Source: Streptomyces sp. D2-8
GTDB taxonomy: Bacteria > Actinomycetota > Actinomycetes > Streptomycetales > Streptomycetaceae
Reading direction: 5' to 3'
Length of the DNA stretch: 64,000 nt
Assembly (NCBI RefSeq): GCF_023184515.1
Contig: NZ_JAAHBP010000031.1
Span: 30,291-94,290, forward strand
This document shows positions 52,345 to 60,391 of the stretch, in pieces. Numbering within the stretch: position 1 is the stretch's first letter; every line of letters starts with the position of its first letter. A program made the position numbers and the translations under genes. The notes under the pieces are model-generated. The model was given only the letters and a program-made list of their open reading frames with translations. It did no database searches and was not told the origin of the DNA.

Positions 52345-52470
52345 GGCACGGACACTGCTTGGCCACCGCTGCCCTCGGGCGGGCTTCGGCTGCCGGAGCT
52401 GTGCGAGACGGCCCGGACGTCACGAGACAGGGCAGGCGCCACGCGGGCGGTCGCGTGGCGTGGCGCACTT

Positions 52471-52490
52471 TTGCAAGCGGGTGCTTGCAA
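52471..52490. promoter_or_regulatory. Palindromic operator TTGCAAGC-GGGT-GCTTGCAA
   Basis: A perfect 8-bp inverted repeat with a 4-bp spacer 30 bases before the XRE start codon (52520). Most likely bound by the XRE protein itself. Confidence 0.65.
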
Positions 52491-52519
52491 TAGTTAGCGG
52501 AGTGCTGCACTGTGGAGGC

Positions 52520-53170
52520 ATGGCTTCGCTCAACGTCGGCAATCTCGGTGACTATCTGCGCGAGCAGCGGCGCACCGCGCAGCTGTCGCTGCGGCAGCTC
52601 GCCGAGGCCGCCGGGGTGTCCAATCCGTATCTGAGCCAGATCGAGCGCGGGCTGCGCAAGCCGAGCGCCGAGGTGCTGCAGCAGGTCGCCAAGGCGCTGC
52701 GGATCTCCGCCGAGACGCTGTACGTACGGGCCGGCATCCTCGACGCCGAGCGGGACCGGGACGAGGTGGAGACGCGGGCCGTCATCCTCGCCGACCCGAC
52801 GCTGAACGAGCGGCAGAAGCAGGTGCTGCTGCAGATCTACGAGTCCTTCCGCAAGGAGAACGGGTTCGGGACCGGCGACGACTCGGATGTCTCGGGTGTC
52901 CCGGACGGCTCGGGCGGCGCGGGCATCGTCGGTGTCGTCGCCGACGACGGTGCGGTGAGTGTCGACGGGGACGCTTCCGACGCCGGCACCGAGATACCGC
53001 GGCCCGGCCAGGCCGACGGCGGTCAGCCCGCCCGGCGCCGTAGCCGCAAGAGCGTCAGCAAGAGTGACAGCACGAGCGACATCACGAACGACGGCGGTAC
53101 CACCGCCACCCGCCGGACCCGCAAGGGCACCGGCGCCAGTGACACCGACCCGCAGCAGACGGCCGGCTAG
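52520..53170 (+). CDS. XRE-family transcriptional regulator
   Basis: 216 residues. The N-terminal HTH (about 8-65: DYLREQRRTAQLSLRQLAEAAGVSNPYLSQIERGLRKPSAEVL) is textbook XRE; a short helical segment (NERQKQVLLQIYESFRKENG near 95-114) follows, and the C-terminal half is a disordered Gly/Asp then Arg/Ser/Thr-rich tail. It sits at the position of the S. coelicolor regulator SCO4198 as I recall. A perfect palindrome precedes it. Codon use matches neighbours. Confidence 0.9.
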   Translation: MASLNVGNLGDYLREQRRTAQLSLRQLAEAAGVSNPYLSQIERGLRKPSAEVLQQVAKALRISAETLYVRAGILDAERDRDEVETRAVILADPTLNERQKQVLLQIYESFRKENGFGTGDDSDVSGVPDGSGGAGIVGVVADDGAVSVDGDASDAGTEIPRPGQADGGQPARRRSRKSVSKSDSTSDITNDGGTTATRRTRKGTGASDTDPQQTAG

Positions 53171-53257
53171 CCGGACCAGGGCATGGGCCGCCCGCCGCGG
53201 ATCACACAACCCTCAGCCGAACCCTCAAGCGAGACAGAATCCGGGAGGACCATCACC

Positions 53258-53920
53258 ATGGCCATCACCGACGACCTGCGCAAGACCTTCAGCGACCCGA
53301 CCCCGCTCTACTTCGCCGCAGGCACCGCCGACCTCGCCCTTCAGCAGGCCAAGAAGGTGCCGGCCCTGGTGGAGCAGCTGCGCTCCGAGGCCCCCGCGCG
53401 GATCGACGCCGTACGCAACACCGACACCAAGGCCGTGCAGGAGAAGGCGTCCGCCCGGGCCAAGGAGGCCTCTGCCCGCGTCAAGGAGACGCAGGAGACC
53501 CTCCAGACCAAGGTCACGGAGTTCATCGGCTCTCTCGACGCCGACTTCAAGAAGCTCAGCAGCAACTTCGACGCGGACCTGAAGAAGTTCGGCGAGGGCG
53601 CCCAGGACTTCGCGCTGCGCGGCGTCGGCGTGGCCGCCGAGTACGCCGTCAAGGCCCGCGAGACCTACGAGAAGGTCGCCGAGCACGGCGAGCAGGCCGT
53701 GCGGACCTGGCGCGGCGAGGCCGCCGACAGCATCGAGGACGTCGCCGAGGGCGTCGAGGAGCTGGCCGTCGCCGTCGAGCCGAAGCCGCAGCCGGTCGAG
53801 GTCAAGGAGGAGCCGGCGAAGCCGGCCGCCGCCGCCCAGGCGAAGAAGGCCCCCGCCGCCAAGAAGGCCCCGGCGCGCAAGACCACCGCCGCGAAGAAGA
53901 CCACCCCGCCCGCCAAGTAG
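53258..53920 (+). CDS. HBHA-like helical protein with Lys/Ala/Pro-rich tail
   Basis: 220 residues: a long amphipathic coiled-coil region (about 20-165, ALQQAKKVPALVEQLRSEAPARI..., KASARAKEASARVKETQETL) and a C-terminal tail (170-220) of repeated K/A/P (APAAKKAPARKTTAAKKTTPPAK). This is the layout of mycobacterial heparin-binding hemagglutinin; in Streptomyces it may bind membrane lipid, nucleic acid or polyanions. GGGAGG precedes the ATG by 9 bases. Confidence 0.82.
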   Translation: MAITDDLRKTFSDPTPLYFAAGTADLALQQAKKVPALVEQLRSEAPARIDAVRNTDTKAVQEKASARAKEASARVKETQETLQTKVTEFIGSLDADFKKLSSNFDADLKKFGEGAQDFALRGVGVAAEYAVKARETYEKVAEHGEQAVRTWRGEAADSIEDVAEGVEELAVAVEPKPQPVEVKEEPAKPAAAAQAKKAPAAKKAPARKTTAAKKTTPPAK

Positions 53921-53937
53921 GACGGCGGAGCGGCCAC

Positions 53938-53970
53938 ACGGGCCGGGCACCCTGAGGGTGTCCGGCCCGT
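53938..53970 (+). terminator. Terminator of the HBHA-like gene
   Basis: ACGGGCCGGGCACCC (53938-53952) pairs with GGGTGTCCGGCCCGT (53956-53970); a 15-bp stem with one G-T pair, 18 bases after the stop. Confidence 0.85.
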
Positions 53971-54013
53971 TGTACGGGTACGGTGACCGCGTAGGACGGA
54001 CGATCCGAGTCAG

Positions 54014-54364
54014 GTGGTGGACGTTGTGCTGATGCAGGGCTTCGCAGGGTTGATGTGGCTTCTGAGCATGGCCCTGATCGTTTTCAGCGGCTTCGCGTTG
54101 TTCGACGCGGCTGTGCGCCGGGAGGACGCCTACCGTGCGGCCGACAAGAAGACCAAGCCCTTCTGGCTGATCGTCCTCGGGATCGCCTTCGTGGTGAACC
54201 TGCTCTTCCCGATCCTGTCGTTCCTGCCGATCATCGGCCTCATCGCGACGATCGTGTACATGGTCGACGTACGGCCCGCGATCCGGGCGCTCCCGGGCGG
54301 CGGCCGCAGCCGGCGCGGCTCCAGCAGCGACGGCCCCTACGGCCCGTACAACGGCGGCCGGTAA
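54014..54364 (+). CDS. DUF2516 membrane protein
   Basis: 116 residues (GTG 54014; ATG 54032 possible). Two transmembrane segments (about 10-28 and 50-85) separated by AVRREDAYRAADKKTKPFW, then YMVDVRPAIRALPGG and a Gly/Ser/Arg tail; this is the DUF2516 pattern. Function unknown. Convergent with the PP2C regulator gene. Confidence 0.82.
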   Translation: MVDVVLMQGFAGLMWLLSMALIVFSGFALFDAAVRREDAYRAADKKTKPFWLIVLGIAFVVNLLFPILSFLPIIGLIATIVYMVDVRPAIRALPGGGRSRRGSSSDGPYGPYNGGR

Positions 54365-54407
54365 GGGCCCTCAGCGGCATCGATGCCCCGCGGCATCGCG
54401 CCCGGGG

Positions 54408-55754
54408 CTACGGCACCCGGTCCAGGAGCAGTACCGCCACGTCGTCCGTCAGCTCGCCACCGTTGAGGTCGCGCACCTCGTTCACCGCGGCCCGCAGCAG
54501 CTGCTCGCCCCGCAGACCCTCGGCGAACTGGCGGCGGACCATCTCCGTCATGCCGTCCTGGCCGAGCCGCTCCCGGCCCTGGCCGATGTGGCCCTCGATC
54601 AGGCCGTCGGTGTAGAGCATCAGGCTCCACTCGGCCCCCAGCTCCACCTGCATCCGCGGCCAGCGGGCGCCGGGCAGCAGCCCGAGGGCCGGCCCGTTGT
54701 TGTCGTACGGCAGCAGGCGGGCCGGTTTGCCCGGGCTGGCCAGCAGCGGCGACGGGTGACCCGCCAGGCACAGCCCGGCGCGGCGCCCGTCCGGTGCGAT
54801 GTCCACCGTGCACAGGGTCGCGAAGATCTCGTCGTCGGCCCGCTCGTGCTCCAGCACCTGCTGGAGGGTGCCCAGCAGCTGGTCGCCGCACAGGCCCGCC
54901 AGCGTCAGCGCGCGCCACGCGATCCGCAGCTCCACACCGAGGGCGGCCTCGTCCGGGCCGTGCCCGCAGACGTCACCGATCATGGCGTGCACGGTGCCGT
55001 CCGGCGTGCGCACGACGTCGTAGAAGTCGCCGCCGAGCAGCGCGCGCGAGCGGCCCGGGCGGTAGCGGGCGGCGAACCGCAGCGGGGAGCCCTCCAGCAG
55101 CGGCGTCGGCAGCAGACCGCGCTCCAGGCGGCGGTTCTCCTGCGCCCGCAGCCGCCCCTCGGCGAGCCGGCGCTCGGCCGACTCGGAGCGCTTGCGCTCC
55201 ACGGCGTAGCGGATCGCCCTGCTCAGCAGCCTGCTGTCCAGCTCGTCACGGAAGAGGTAGTCCTGGGCGCCCACGCGCACCGCCTCGGCGCCGCGCTCGG
55301 CGTCGCCGGACGCGGTCAGTGCCAGCACGGCGTGCCGGGGCGCGAGCTCCAGCACATGCCTGAGCACGGCGAGCTCGTCCTCGGAGTCGCCGTGGCCCGG
55401 CGCGGGCAGCGCCAGGTCCAGCAGGATGCAGTGGACGTCGTCGGTCAGCAGCCGCCCGGCCTCCGTCAGGTTGCGGGCCGTGCGGACGCGGATCGGCTTG
55501 CCTGCCTGGTCGAGCATGTCCGGCACGATCGGCGAACCGGCCGGGTCGTCCTCGATCAGCAGCAGCGTCAGGTTGGTGTGGGCGGTGTGGTTCTCCACCT
55601 TGTCCGTGGTGTTCCCGGCGGTGTCCGGCGTGCGGCCTGTGGGCGAGGCGTCCTTCACGGGCTCCTCGGCCGAGCCGCAGCGCGGGGACGCGGCCTGCGC
55701 CTGACCACTCTCCACGGCCGGGATCGCTCTCTGCCGCGGTATGGGTACGGGCAT
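54408..55754 (-). CDS. Response regulator with PP2C/SpoIIE phosphatase output
   Basis: 448 residues from ATG 55754 (MPVPIPRQRAIP); a longer frame extends to 55877. A 60-residue disordered leader precedes a receiver domain (about 63-175) with LLIEDDP and phospho-acceptor ILLDLALPAPG, a coiled-coil linker (RKRSESAERRLAEGRLRAQEN) and a PP2C domain (about 215-448) with metal-binding GGDFYDVV, IGDVCGHGPDEA, TDGLIEGH and TDDVAVLLL. It likely dephosphorylates an anti-sigma factor antagonist in response to a kinase. The cognate kinase is not adjacent. Confidence 0.88.
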   Translation of the reverse strand: MPVPIPRQRAIPAVESGQAQAASPRCGSAEEPVKDASPTGRTPDTAGNTTDKVENHTAHTNLTLLLIEDDPAGSPIVPDMLDQAGKPIRVRTARNLTEAGRLLTDDVHCILLDLALPAPGHGDSEDELAVLRHVLELAPRHAVLALTASGDAERGAEAVRVGAQDYLFRDELDSRLLSRAIRYAVERKRSESAERRLAEGRLRAQENRRLERGLLPTPLLEGSPLRFAARYRPGRSRALLGGDFYDVVRTPDGTVHAMIGDVCGHGPDEAALGVELRIAWRALTLAGLCGDQLLGTLQQVLEHERADDEIFATLCTVDIAPDGRRAGLCLAGHPSPLLASPGKPARLLPYDNNGPALGLLPGARWPRMQVELGAEWSLMLYTDGLIEGHIGQGRERLGQDGMTEMVRRQFAEGLRGEQLLRAAVNEVRDLNGGELTDDVAVLLLDRVP

Positions 55755-56057
55755 CGTCTTGGGTTCCTTCCCTCCCCCCGAGGGCACGGCGGGGACGAGG
55801 GACCTCGACCCACCGACGGGGACCATAGCGGGTGTCGGCGCCGCATTGGAATGGTGTGAGCCACGCCGCTGCGCCACCGGCCAGTGTCATATGCCGCGAT
55901 ATGCCCCGCAGTTGGACAGCTCGGAGATGCCGGGGGGATGACGAACGTCACGTCAGCGTATGTTCGGGCCCGCGGTGGGGCGTGGACTGGGTCACGTGGG
56001 GCAGGTCACCGCGGGTGTCCGATATTCGGTGTGCCGTCGTCGGGCCGCCGCCCGCGT
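55755..56057. other. Intergenic region upstream of the PP2C regulator
   Basis: No gene. The part near 55785-55830 is G/C-rich with ACGGCGGGGACG; 55880-55920 contains ATATGCCGCGATATGCC, a short ATATGCC direct repeat that may be part of the promoter of the PP2C regulator. I see no convincing terminator for the NlpC/P60 gene. Confidence 0.5.
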
Positions 56058-57146
56058 TCAGTTGGCGGCGGCGCCGGCGTCCGGCCGTACCACCCCGAGG
56101 ATGGGCATGGATCCGGCGCCCGCGATCGTCACGGTCCGCCCGGGGCGCGGCGCGTGCACGATCGCCCCGTCGCCCATGTACATCGCGACATGGCTGGCGT
56201 CTTCGAAGTAGATGATGAGGTCACCGGGCCGCATGTCCTGGACGTCGATGTGCCGCAGCTGCTTCCACTGCTCCTGTGAGGTGCGCGGGATGCCGCGCCC
56301 GGCGGAGATCCAGGCCTGTGACGTCAGCCCCGAGCAGTCGTAGGTCTTCGGGCCCTCGGCGCCCCACTGGTACGGCTTGCCGATCTGGGCCGTGGCGTAC
56401 TTCACGGCCTTTTTGCCCTGCTCCGAGGCCTTTCCGTTGATCTCGTCGAGGATGCCGGAGTCGAGCCAGGCGGTCTGAGCCTTGTTCGCGGCCTCCTTCT
56501 CCAGCTCGACGAGGCGCTCCTGCTCCTCCTTCTGCAGCTCGGACTCGAGCTTCTCCGCCTGCGCGATCTGCTTCTCGATCTTCTTCTGCGCGGCGGCCTT
56601 GGCCTTGCGGCCCGCCTCCAGCTTCTTCCACTGCGCGGAGGCGTCCTTGGCGTACTGCTCCAAGTCCGCCTGAGTGCGGGTCAGTTCGCCGAGCAGGCCC
56701 TTGGTCGCATGGTGGCCCTCGCGGACCCGGCCCGCGCCGTCGAGGAAATCCTGCGGATCGTCGCTCAGCACCAGGTGAGCCTCGGGCGGCAGCCCGCCCC
56801 CGCGGTACTGGGCGGCGGCCGCGGCGCCCGCACGGTCCTTCAGCTTCCTGAGCTTCTCCTGGCCCTTGACGATCTTCTTGGCCAGTGCGACGACCTCGGC
56901 GGACTGCTTGTCCGCCTTCTCCTCGGCGGCGTTGTACTCGTCGGTGGCGCGGGCCGCGGCGCGGTAGAGCTTGTCGAGCTTCTTGCGGACGGCCTCGAGG
57001 TCCTTGGCGGCCGCGGGCGTCGGGCCCGCGCTCGGGGTGGGTGAGGGGGTGGGGTTCGCGAACGCCGTGCCCGGTGCCGCCAGCACCGTGACCGCGCAGA
57101 CCACGGCCACCGCCGTCGCGATCAGGCCACGCTTGCCCGTTCCCAT
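56058..57146 (-). CDS. Secreted NlpC/P60 peptidoglycan endopeptidase
   Basis: 362 residues: signal peptide 1-30 (ends AFANPTP), a long coiled-coil (about 45-240, RIPA/PcsB-like with many KK/EE heptads) and a C-terminal NlpC/P60 domain (about 245-362) with catalytic Cys in TYDCSGL, His in SHVAMYMG and polar residue in VHAPRPG. It cleaves D-Glu-mDAP bonds in peptidoglycan. The coiled-coil region probably inhibits or localises it. It is monocistronic in the minus direction and corresponds to SCO4202 in the remembered order. Confidence 0.93.
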   Translation of the reverse strand: MGTGKRGLIATAVAVVCAVTVLAAPGTAFANPTPSPTPSAGPTPAAAKDLEAVRKKLDKLYRAAARATDEYNAAEEKADKQSAEVVALAKKIVKGQEKLRKLKDRAGAAAAAQYRGGGLPPEAHLVLSDDPQDFLDGAGRVREGHHATKGLLGELTRTQADLEQYAKDASAQWKKLEAGRKAKAAAQKKIEKQIAQAEKLESELQKEEQERLVELEKEAANKAQTAWLDSGILDEINGKASEQGKKAVKYATAQIGKPYQWGAEGPKTYDCSGLTSQAWISAGRGIPRTSQEQWKQLRHIDVQDMRPGDLIIYFEDASHVAMYMGDGAIVHAPRPGRTVTIAGAGSMPILGVVRPDAGAAAN

Positions 57147-57233
57147 ACCTCAGCCCCCAAACTGATTAACCGTCAGTAACGTGCGGTTCGCCTGGGGATG
57201 CTGCCATGCCGACCCGGAAAGCGACAGAGGGTG

Positions 57234-57265
57234 GTACTTCCCGCTGCGGTAGTAGTACTTCCCGC
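57234..57265. repeat. GTACTTCCCGC direct repeat upstream of NlpC/P60
   Basis: GTACTTCCCGC occurs at 57234-57244 and 57255-57265, 21 bp apart, so both copies lie on the same face of the helix. It is 90-120 bases from the NlpC/P60 start and may be a regulator site. Confidence 0.5.
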
Positions 57266-57342
57266 CACCCCCTCGCAGGCATGCCCCGGCAGCGCGATCT
57301 CCCCGCCTGTGTGACGAACGACTCAAAGAGATCGTTCCCAAC

Positions 57343-57357
57343 GGGCCCTTCGGGCCC
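57343..57357 (-). terminator. Short terminator downstream of the methyltransferase
   Basis: GGGCCC-TTC-GGGCCC (57343-57357), 16 bases after the methyltransferase stop. The stem is only 6 bp, so it is a weak candidate. Confidence 0.4.
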
Positions 57358-57373
57358 TTTCCGGCGGGAGGAG

Positions 57374-58192
57374 TCAGGCGCCCGGGGCCAATGCCTCCCA
57401 CCGCACCGTCACTTCGCCCTGCCGCCACCGCGCCGGACCATCCGTCACCGGCCAGTCGGCCGTCAGGTCCCGTACCGCCCGGATCCAGCGCTGCCGGGCG
57501 CCGTAGGAGGCGTAGGGCGCGGCGGCCGCCCAGGCGCGGTCGAAGTCGCGCAGGAACGCGTGCACCGGCTCGCCCGGGACGTTGCGGTGGATGAGCGCCT
57601 TCGGCAGACGTTCCGCCAGGTCCGAGGGGCGTTCCAGGGAGCCCAGCCGGGTCGCGAAGGTGACGGTGCGGGGTCCCTCCGGGCCGAGCGCGACCCACAC
57701 GTGCCGGCGCCCGATCTCGTCGCAGGTCCCCTCGACCAGCAGCCCGCCGCGCGACCCGGTCGCCGGATCGGCCGGGGCGAGCCGTGCGCACAGCCGCTGC
57801 CACACGGCCGCGACCTCGCCCTCCTCGTACTGCCGCAGCACGTTCGCCGCGCGGACGAGCAGGGGCCGCTGCGGGATCGGGATCTCGAAGCCGCCGTGCC
57901 GGAAGGCGAGCCCCGCCCGCTCGTAGGGCAGCGCCGCCGCGACCCGGGCCGGTTCGATCTCGACGCCCACCACACGCGCGCGTGGCGCGACCGTACGCAG
58001 GCGCCGCAGCAGCTCGACGGCCGTCCAGGGGGCGGCGCCGTAGCCGAGGTCGACCGCCACCGGATCGGCGGCGCGGCGCAGGTCGGCGCCGTGCGTGGCC
58101 GCGATCCAGCGGTCCATACGGCGCAGCCGATTGGGGTTGGTCGTCCCGCGCGTCACCGTGCCCAGGGGTCGGGTCGCTGCGCGGGATGCCAT
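57374..58192 (-). CDS. Class I SAM-dependent methyltransferase-like protein
   Basis: 272 residues. ATG at 58192 lies 7 bases after TACCCT on the minus strand, a leaderless layout. Motif I is VAVDLGYGAAPWTAVEL (the usual GxGxG is modified to GYGAAP), motif II VGVEIEPARV. The C-terminal half (VEGTCDEIGRRHVWVAL...) lacks a clear catalytic motif. It is divergent from mshA and corresponds to SCO4203 in the remembered order. The substrate is unknown and loss of the GxGxG glycine pattern makes catalysis uncertain. Confidence 0.8.
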   Translation of the reverse strand: MASRAATRPLGTVTRGTTNPNRLRRMDRWIAATHGADLRRAADPVAVDLGYGAAPWTAVELLRRLRTVAPRARVVGVEIEPARVAAALPYERAGLAFRHGGFEIPIPQRPLLVRAANVLRQYEEGEVAAVWQRLCARLAPADPATGSRGGLLVEGTCDEIGRRHVWVALGPEGPRTVTFATRLGSLERPSDLAERLPKALIHRNVPGEPVHAFLRDFDRAWAAAAPYASYGARQRWIRAVRDLTADWPVTDGPARWRQGEVTVRWEALAPGA

Positions 58193-58214
58193 GCGTACGA
58201 GGGTATGCGGCCCT

Positions 58215-58368
58215 GGGCGTGACCTCCTTCGGCCCAGGGCGTGACCTCCTTCGGTCCTGGGCGCGACTTCCACCGGCCCGGGGCGCGACGCCCTTCGGCC
58301 CGGGGCGCGACCCCCTTCGGCCCGGGGCGCGACCTCCCCCGGCCCGGGGCGCGAACCCCTCCGGCCCC
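58215..58368. repeat. Tandem repeat array: 22 bp x 7, upstream of mshA
   Basis: Seven exact-length copies of GGGCGCGACCTCCTTCGGCC-CG with point differences (copy starts 58215, 58237, 58259, 58281, 58303, 58325, 58347), followed by a degenerate eighth copy. The region is intergenic between the divergent methyltransferase and mshA; no gene is seen in 58193-58551. An MIRU/VNTR-like minisatellite. Confidence 0.9.
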
Positions 58369-58551
58369 GGACGCGTACCCCCCTCAAGCCCTGGCCCCGA
58401 CCCCTCCACCCTCGAACGGTTGAGCGACACGCGGTAATGATTCGGTAAAACTCCTGAATCGGGAAATGGAGCGCCTCCTTCCGGTGTTGCACCCCGTCGG
58501 AGGGCACCGTGCGCCCTGCGAAGGCATGCCCGGAGCGAGGAGGAACGCCAC

Positions 58552-59889
58552 GTGAGCCAGTACATCGGCAGGCTCGGTCGGCGCTCCGCGTCGTCGCCCA
58601 CGCGCCTTCGGTTGCACCGCAGGCCCCGCCGCGTAGCGATGCTCTCCGTGCACACCTCCCCGCTCCACCAGCCGGGCACCGGCGACGCCGGCGGCATGAA
58701 CGTCTACATCGTGGAGCTCGCCCAGCGCCTCGCCGCGCACGGCATCGAGGTCGAGATCTTCACGCGTGCGACCGCCGCCGCCCTCCCCCCGGCCGTCGAG
58801 CTGGCCCCCGGCGTCCTCGTCCGCCACGTCGACGCCGGACCTTACGAGGGCCTCAACAAGGAGGACCTCCCCGCCCAGCTGTGCGCCTTCACCCACGGTG
58901 TGATGCAGGCCTGGGCCGGGCACCGCCCCGGCTACTACGACCTGGTCCACTCCCACTACTGGCTCTCCGGCCACGTCGGCTGGCTCGCCGCCCAGCGCTG
59001 GGGTGTCCCCCTGGTGCACGCCATGCACACCATGGCCAAGGTCAAGAACGCCAACCTGGCCGACGGCGACACCCCCGAACCGGCCGCCCGCGTCATCGGC
59101 GAGACCCAGATAGTCTCCGCCGCCGACCGCCTCATCGCCAACACCACCGAAGAGGCCGACGAACTCGTACGGCACTACGCCGCCGAGACCGACAAGGTCG
59201 CCGTGGTCCACCCCGGCGTGAACCTGAGCCGCTTCTCGCCCGCCGACGGCCGCGCCGCCGCCCGGGCCCGCCTCGGCCTGCCCCAGGACGCGCTGATCCC
59301 GCTCTTCGCCGGCCGCATCCAGCCCCTGAAGGCCCCGGACGTGCTGCTGCGCGCCGTCGCCGTCCTCCTCGACGAGCGGCCCGAACTGCGCTCGCGCATC
59401 CTCGTGCCCGTCGTCGGCGGGCCCTCGGGCAGCGGCCTCGCCAAGCCCGAGGGCCTGCAGAAGCTGGCCGCGCGCCTGGGCATCGCGGACGTCGTACGGT
59501 TCCGCCCGCCGGTCGGGCAGGAGCAGCTGGCGGACTGGTTCCGCGCCGCCTCCGTGCTGGTCATGCCCTCCTACAGTGAGTCCTTCGGCCTGGTCGCCAT
59601 AGAGGCGCAGGCGGCCGGCACCCCGGTCCTGGCCGCGTCGGTCGGCGGCCTGCCGGTCGCCGTGCGCGACGGGCACACCGGCTTCCTCGTCCGCGGGCAC
59701 GATCCGGCCGACTACGCGCGCGTGCTGGGCGCTTTTGCCGACGACCCGCAGTTGGTGCCCCGGCTCGGCGACCAGGCCGCCCGGCACGCCCAGTCCTTCG
59801 GCTGGGACACGGCGGCCGCCGCCACGGCGGACGTCTACACGGCCGCGATGCAGGCACACCGCCGTCGCGTACGCTCGCTGCATGGGTGA
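58552..59889 (+). CDS. mshA: D-inositol-3-phosphate glycosyltransferase MshA
   Basis: 445 residues of the GT4 family, GT-B fold. It transfers GlcNAc from UDP-GlcNAc to 1L-inositol 1-phosphate, the first step of mycothiol synthesis. Key elements: HTSPLHQPGTGDAGGMNVY near 36, HSHYWLSGHVG near 140, the AGRIQPLKAPDVLL hinge, and the EX7E motif ESFGLVAIE near 343. The GTG start at 58552 follows GGAGGAACGCC. A 30-residue basic leader is present compared with shorter MshA proteins. The YbjN-like gene overlaps its 3' end by 8 bases. Confidence 0.95.
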   Translation: MSQYIGRLGRRSASSPTRLRLHRRPRRVAMLSVHTSPLHQPGTGDAGGMNVYIVELAQRLAAHGIEVEIFTRATAAALPPAVELAPGVLVRHVDAGPYEGLNKEDLPAQLCAFTHGVMQAWAGHRPGYYDLVHSHYWLSGHVGWLAAQRWGVPLVHAMHTMAKVKNANLADGDTPEPAARVIGETQIVSAADRLIANTTEEADELVRHYAAETDKVAVVHPGVNLSRFSPADGRAAARARLGLPQDALIPLFAGRIQPLKAPDVLLRAVAVLLDERPELRSRILVPVVGGPSGSGLAKPEGLQKLAARLGIADVVRFRPPVGQEQLADWFRAASVLVMPSYSESFGLVAIEAQAAGTPVLAASVGGLPVAVRDGHTGFLVRGHDPADYARVLGAFADDPQLVPRLGDQAARHAQSFGWDTAAAATADVYTAAMQAHRRRVRSLHG

Positions 59890-60391
59890 AACCGATCAGC
59901 AACAGCGGGCGGCACAGGTCGTCGAGGAAGCGCTGAAGGACGCCGACCTGGAGTGGGAGAGCCCCCAGCCCGGCACCTACGTCGCGCAGCTCCCCGGCAC
60001 CCGCAAGCTGAAGACGACGGTCTCCTTGATCGTCGGCCGCCACTCCCTGTCACTGAACGCCTTCGTCATCCGCCACCCCGACGAGAACGAACAAGGCGTC
60101 CACCGCTGGCTCCTGGAGCGCAACCTCAAGCTCTACGGCGTGAGTTACGCCGTCGACCAGCACGGCGACGTCTACGTCACCGGCCGCCTCTCCCTGTCCG
60201 CCGTCACCGCCGACGAGCTCGACCGCCTGCTCGGCCAGGTCCTGGAGGCCTCCGACGGCGCCTTCAACACCCTGCTGGAGCTGGGCTTCGCCTCGGCGAT
60301 CCGCAAGGAGTACGAGTGGCGGGTGTCGCGTGGGGAGCCGACACGCAACCTGGACGCGTTCGCCCACCTCACCCAGCGCCCCGAGCGCTAA
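59882..60391 (+). CDS. YbjN-domain protein downstream of mshA
   Basis: 169 residues starting MGETDQQQRA. YbjN/type III secretion chaperone-like fold (VEEALKDADLEWESPQPGTYVAQLPG; LLERNLKLYGVSYAVD; VYVTGRLSLSAVT). This gene follows mshA in actinomycetes; its role is unknown. ATG overlaps the mshA stop by 8 bases, so it is translationally coupled; its stop overlaps the convergent AraC gene by 4 bases. Confidence 0.87.
   Translation: MGETDQQQRAAQVVEEALKDADLEWESPQPGTYVAQLPGTRKLKTTVSLIVGRHSLSLNAFVIRHPDENEQGVHRWLLERNLKLYGVSYAVDQHGDVYVTGRLSLSAVTADELDRLLGQVLEASDGAFNTLLELGFASAIRKEYEWRVSRGEPTRNLDAFAHLTQRPER

Noticed and set aside
57147..57373. ydaO-type c-di-AMP riboswitch before the NlpC/P60 gene
   Set aside because: This riboswitch is common before NlpC/P60 and Rpf genes, but I did not find its conserved core segments here.
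58215..58390. Tandem repeats read as a CRISPR array
   Set aside because: Copies are contiguous without spacers and are 22 bp long; there are no cas genes.
58384..59883. Long minus-strand frame opposite mshA
   Set aside because: Antisense shadow of mshA, with no recognisable motif.
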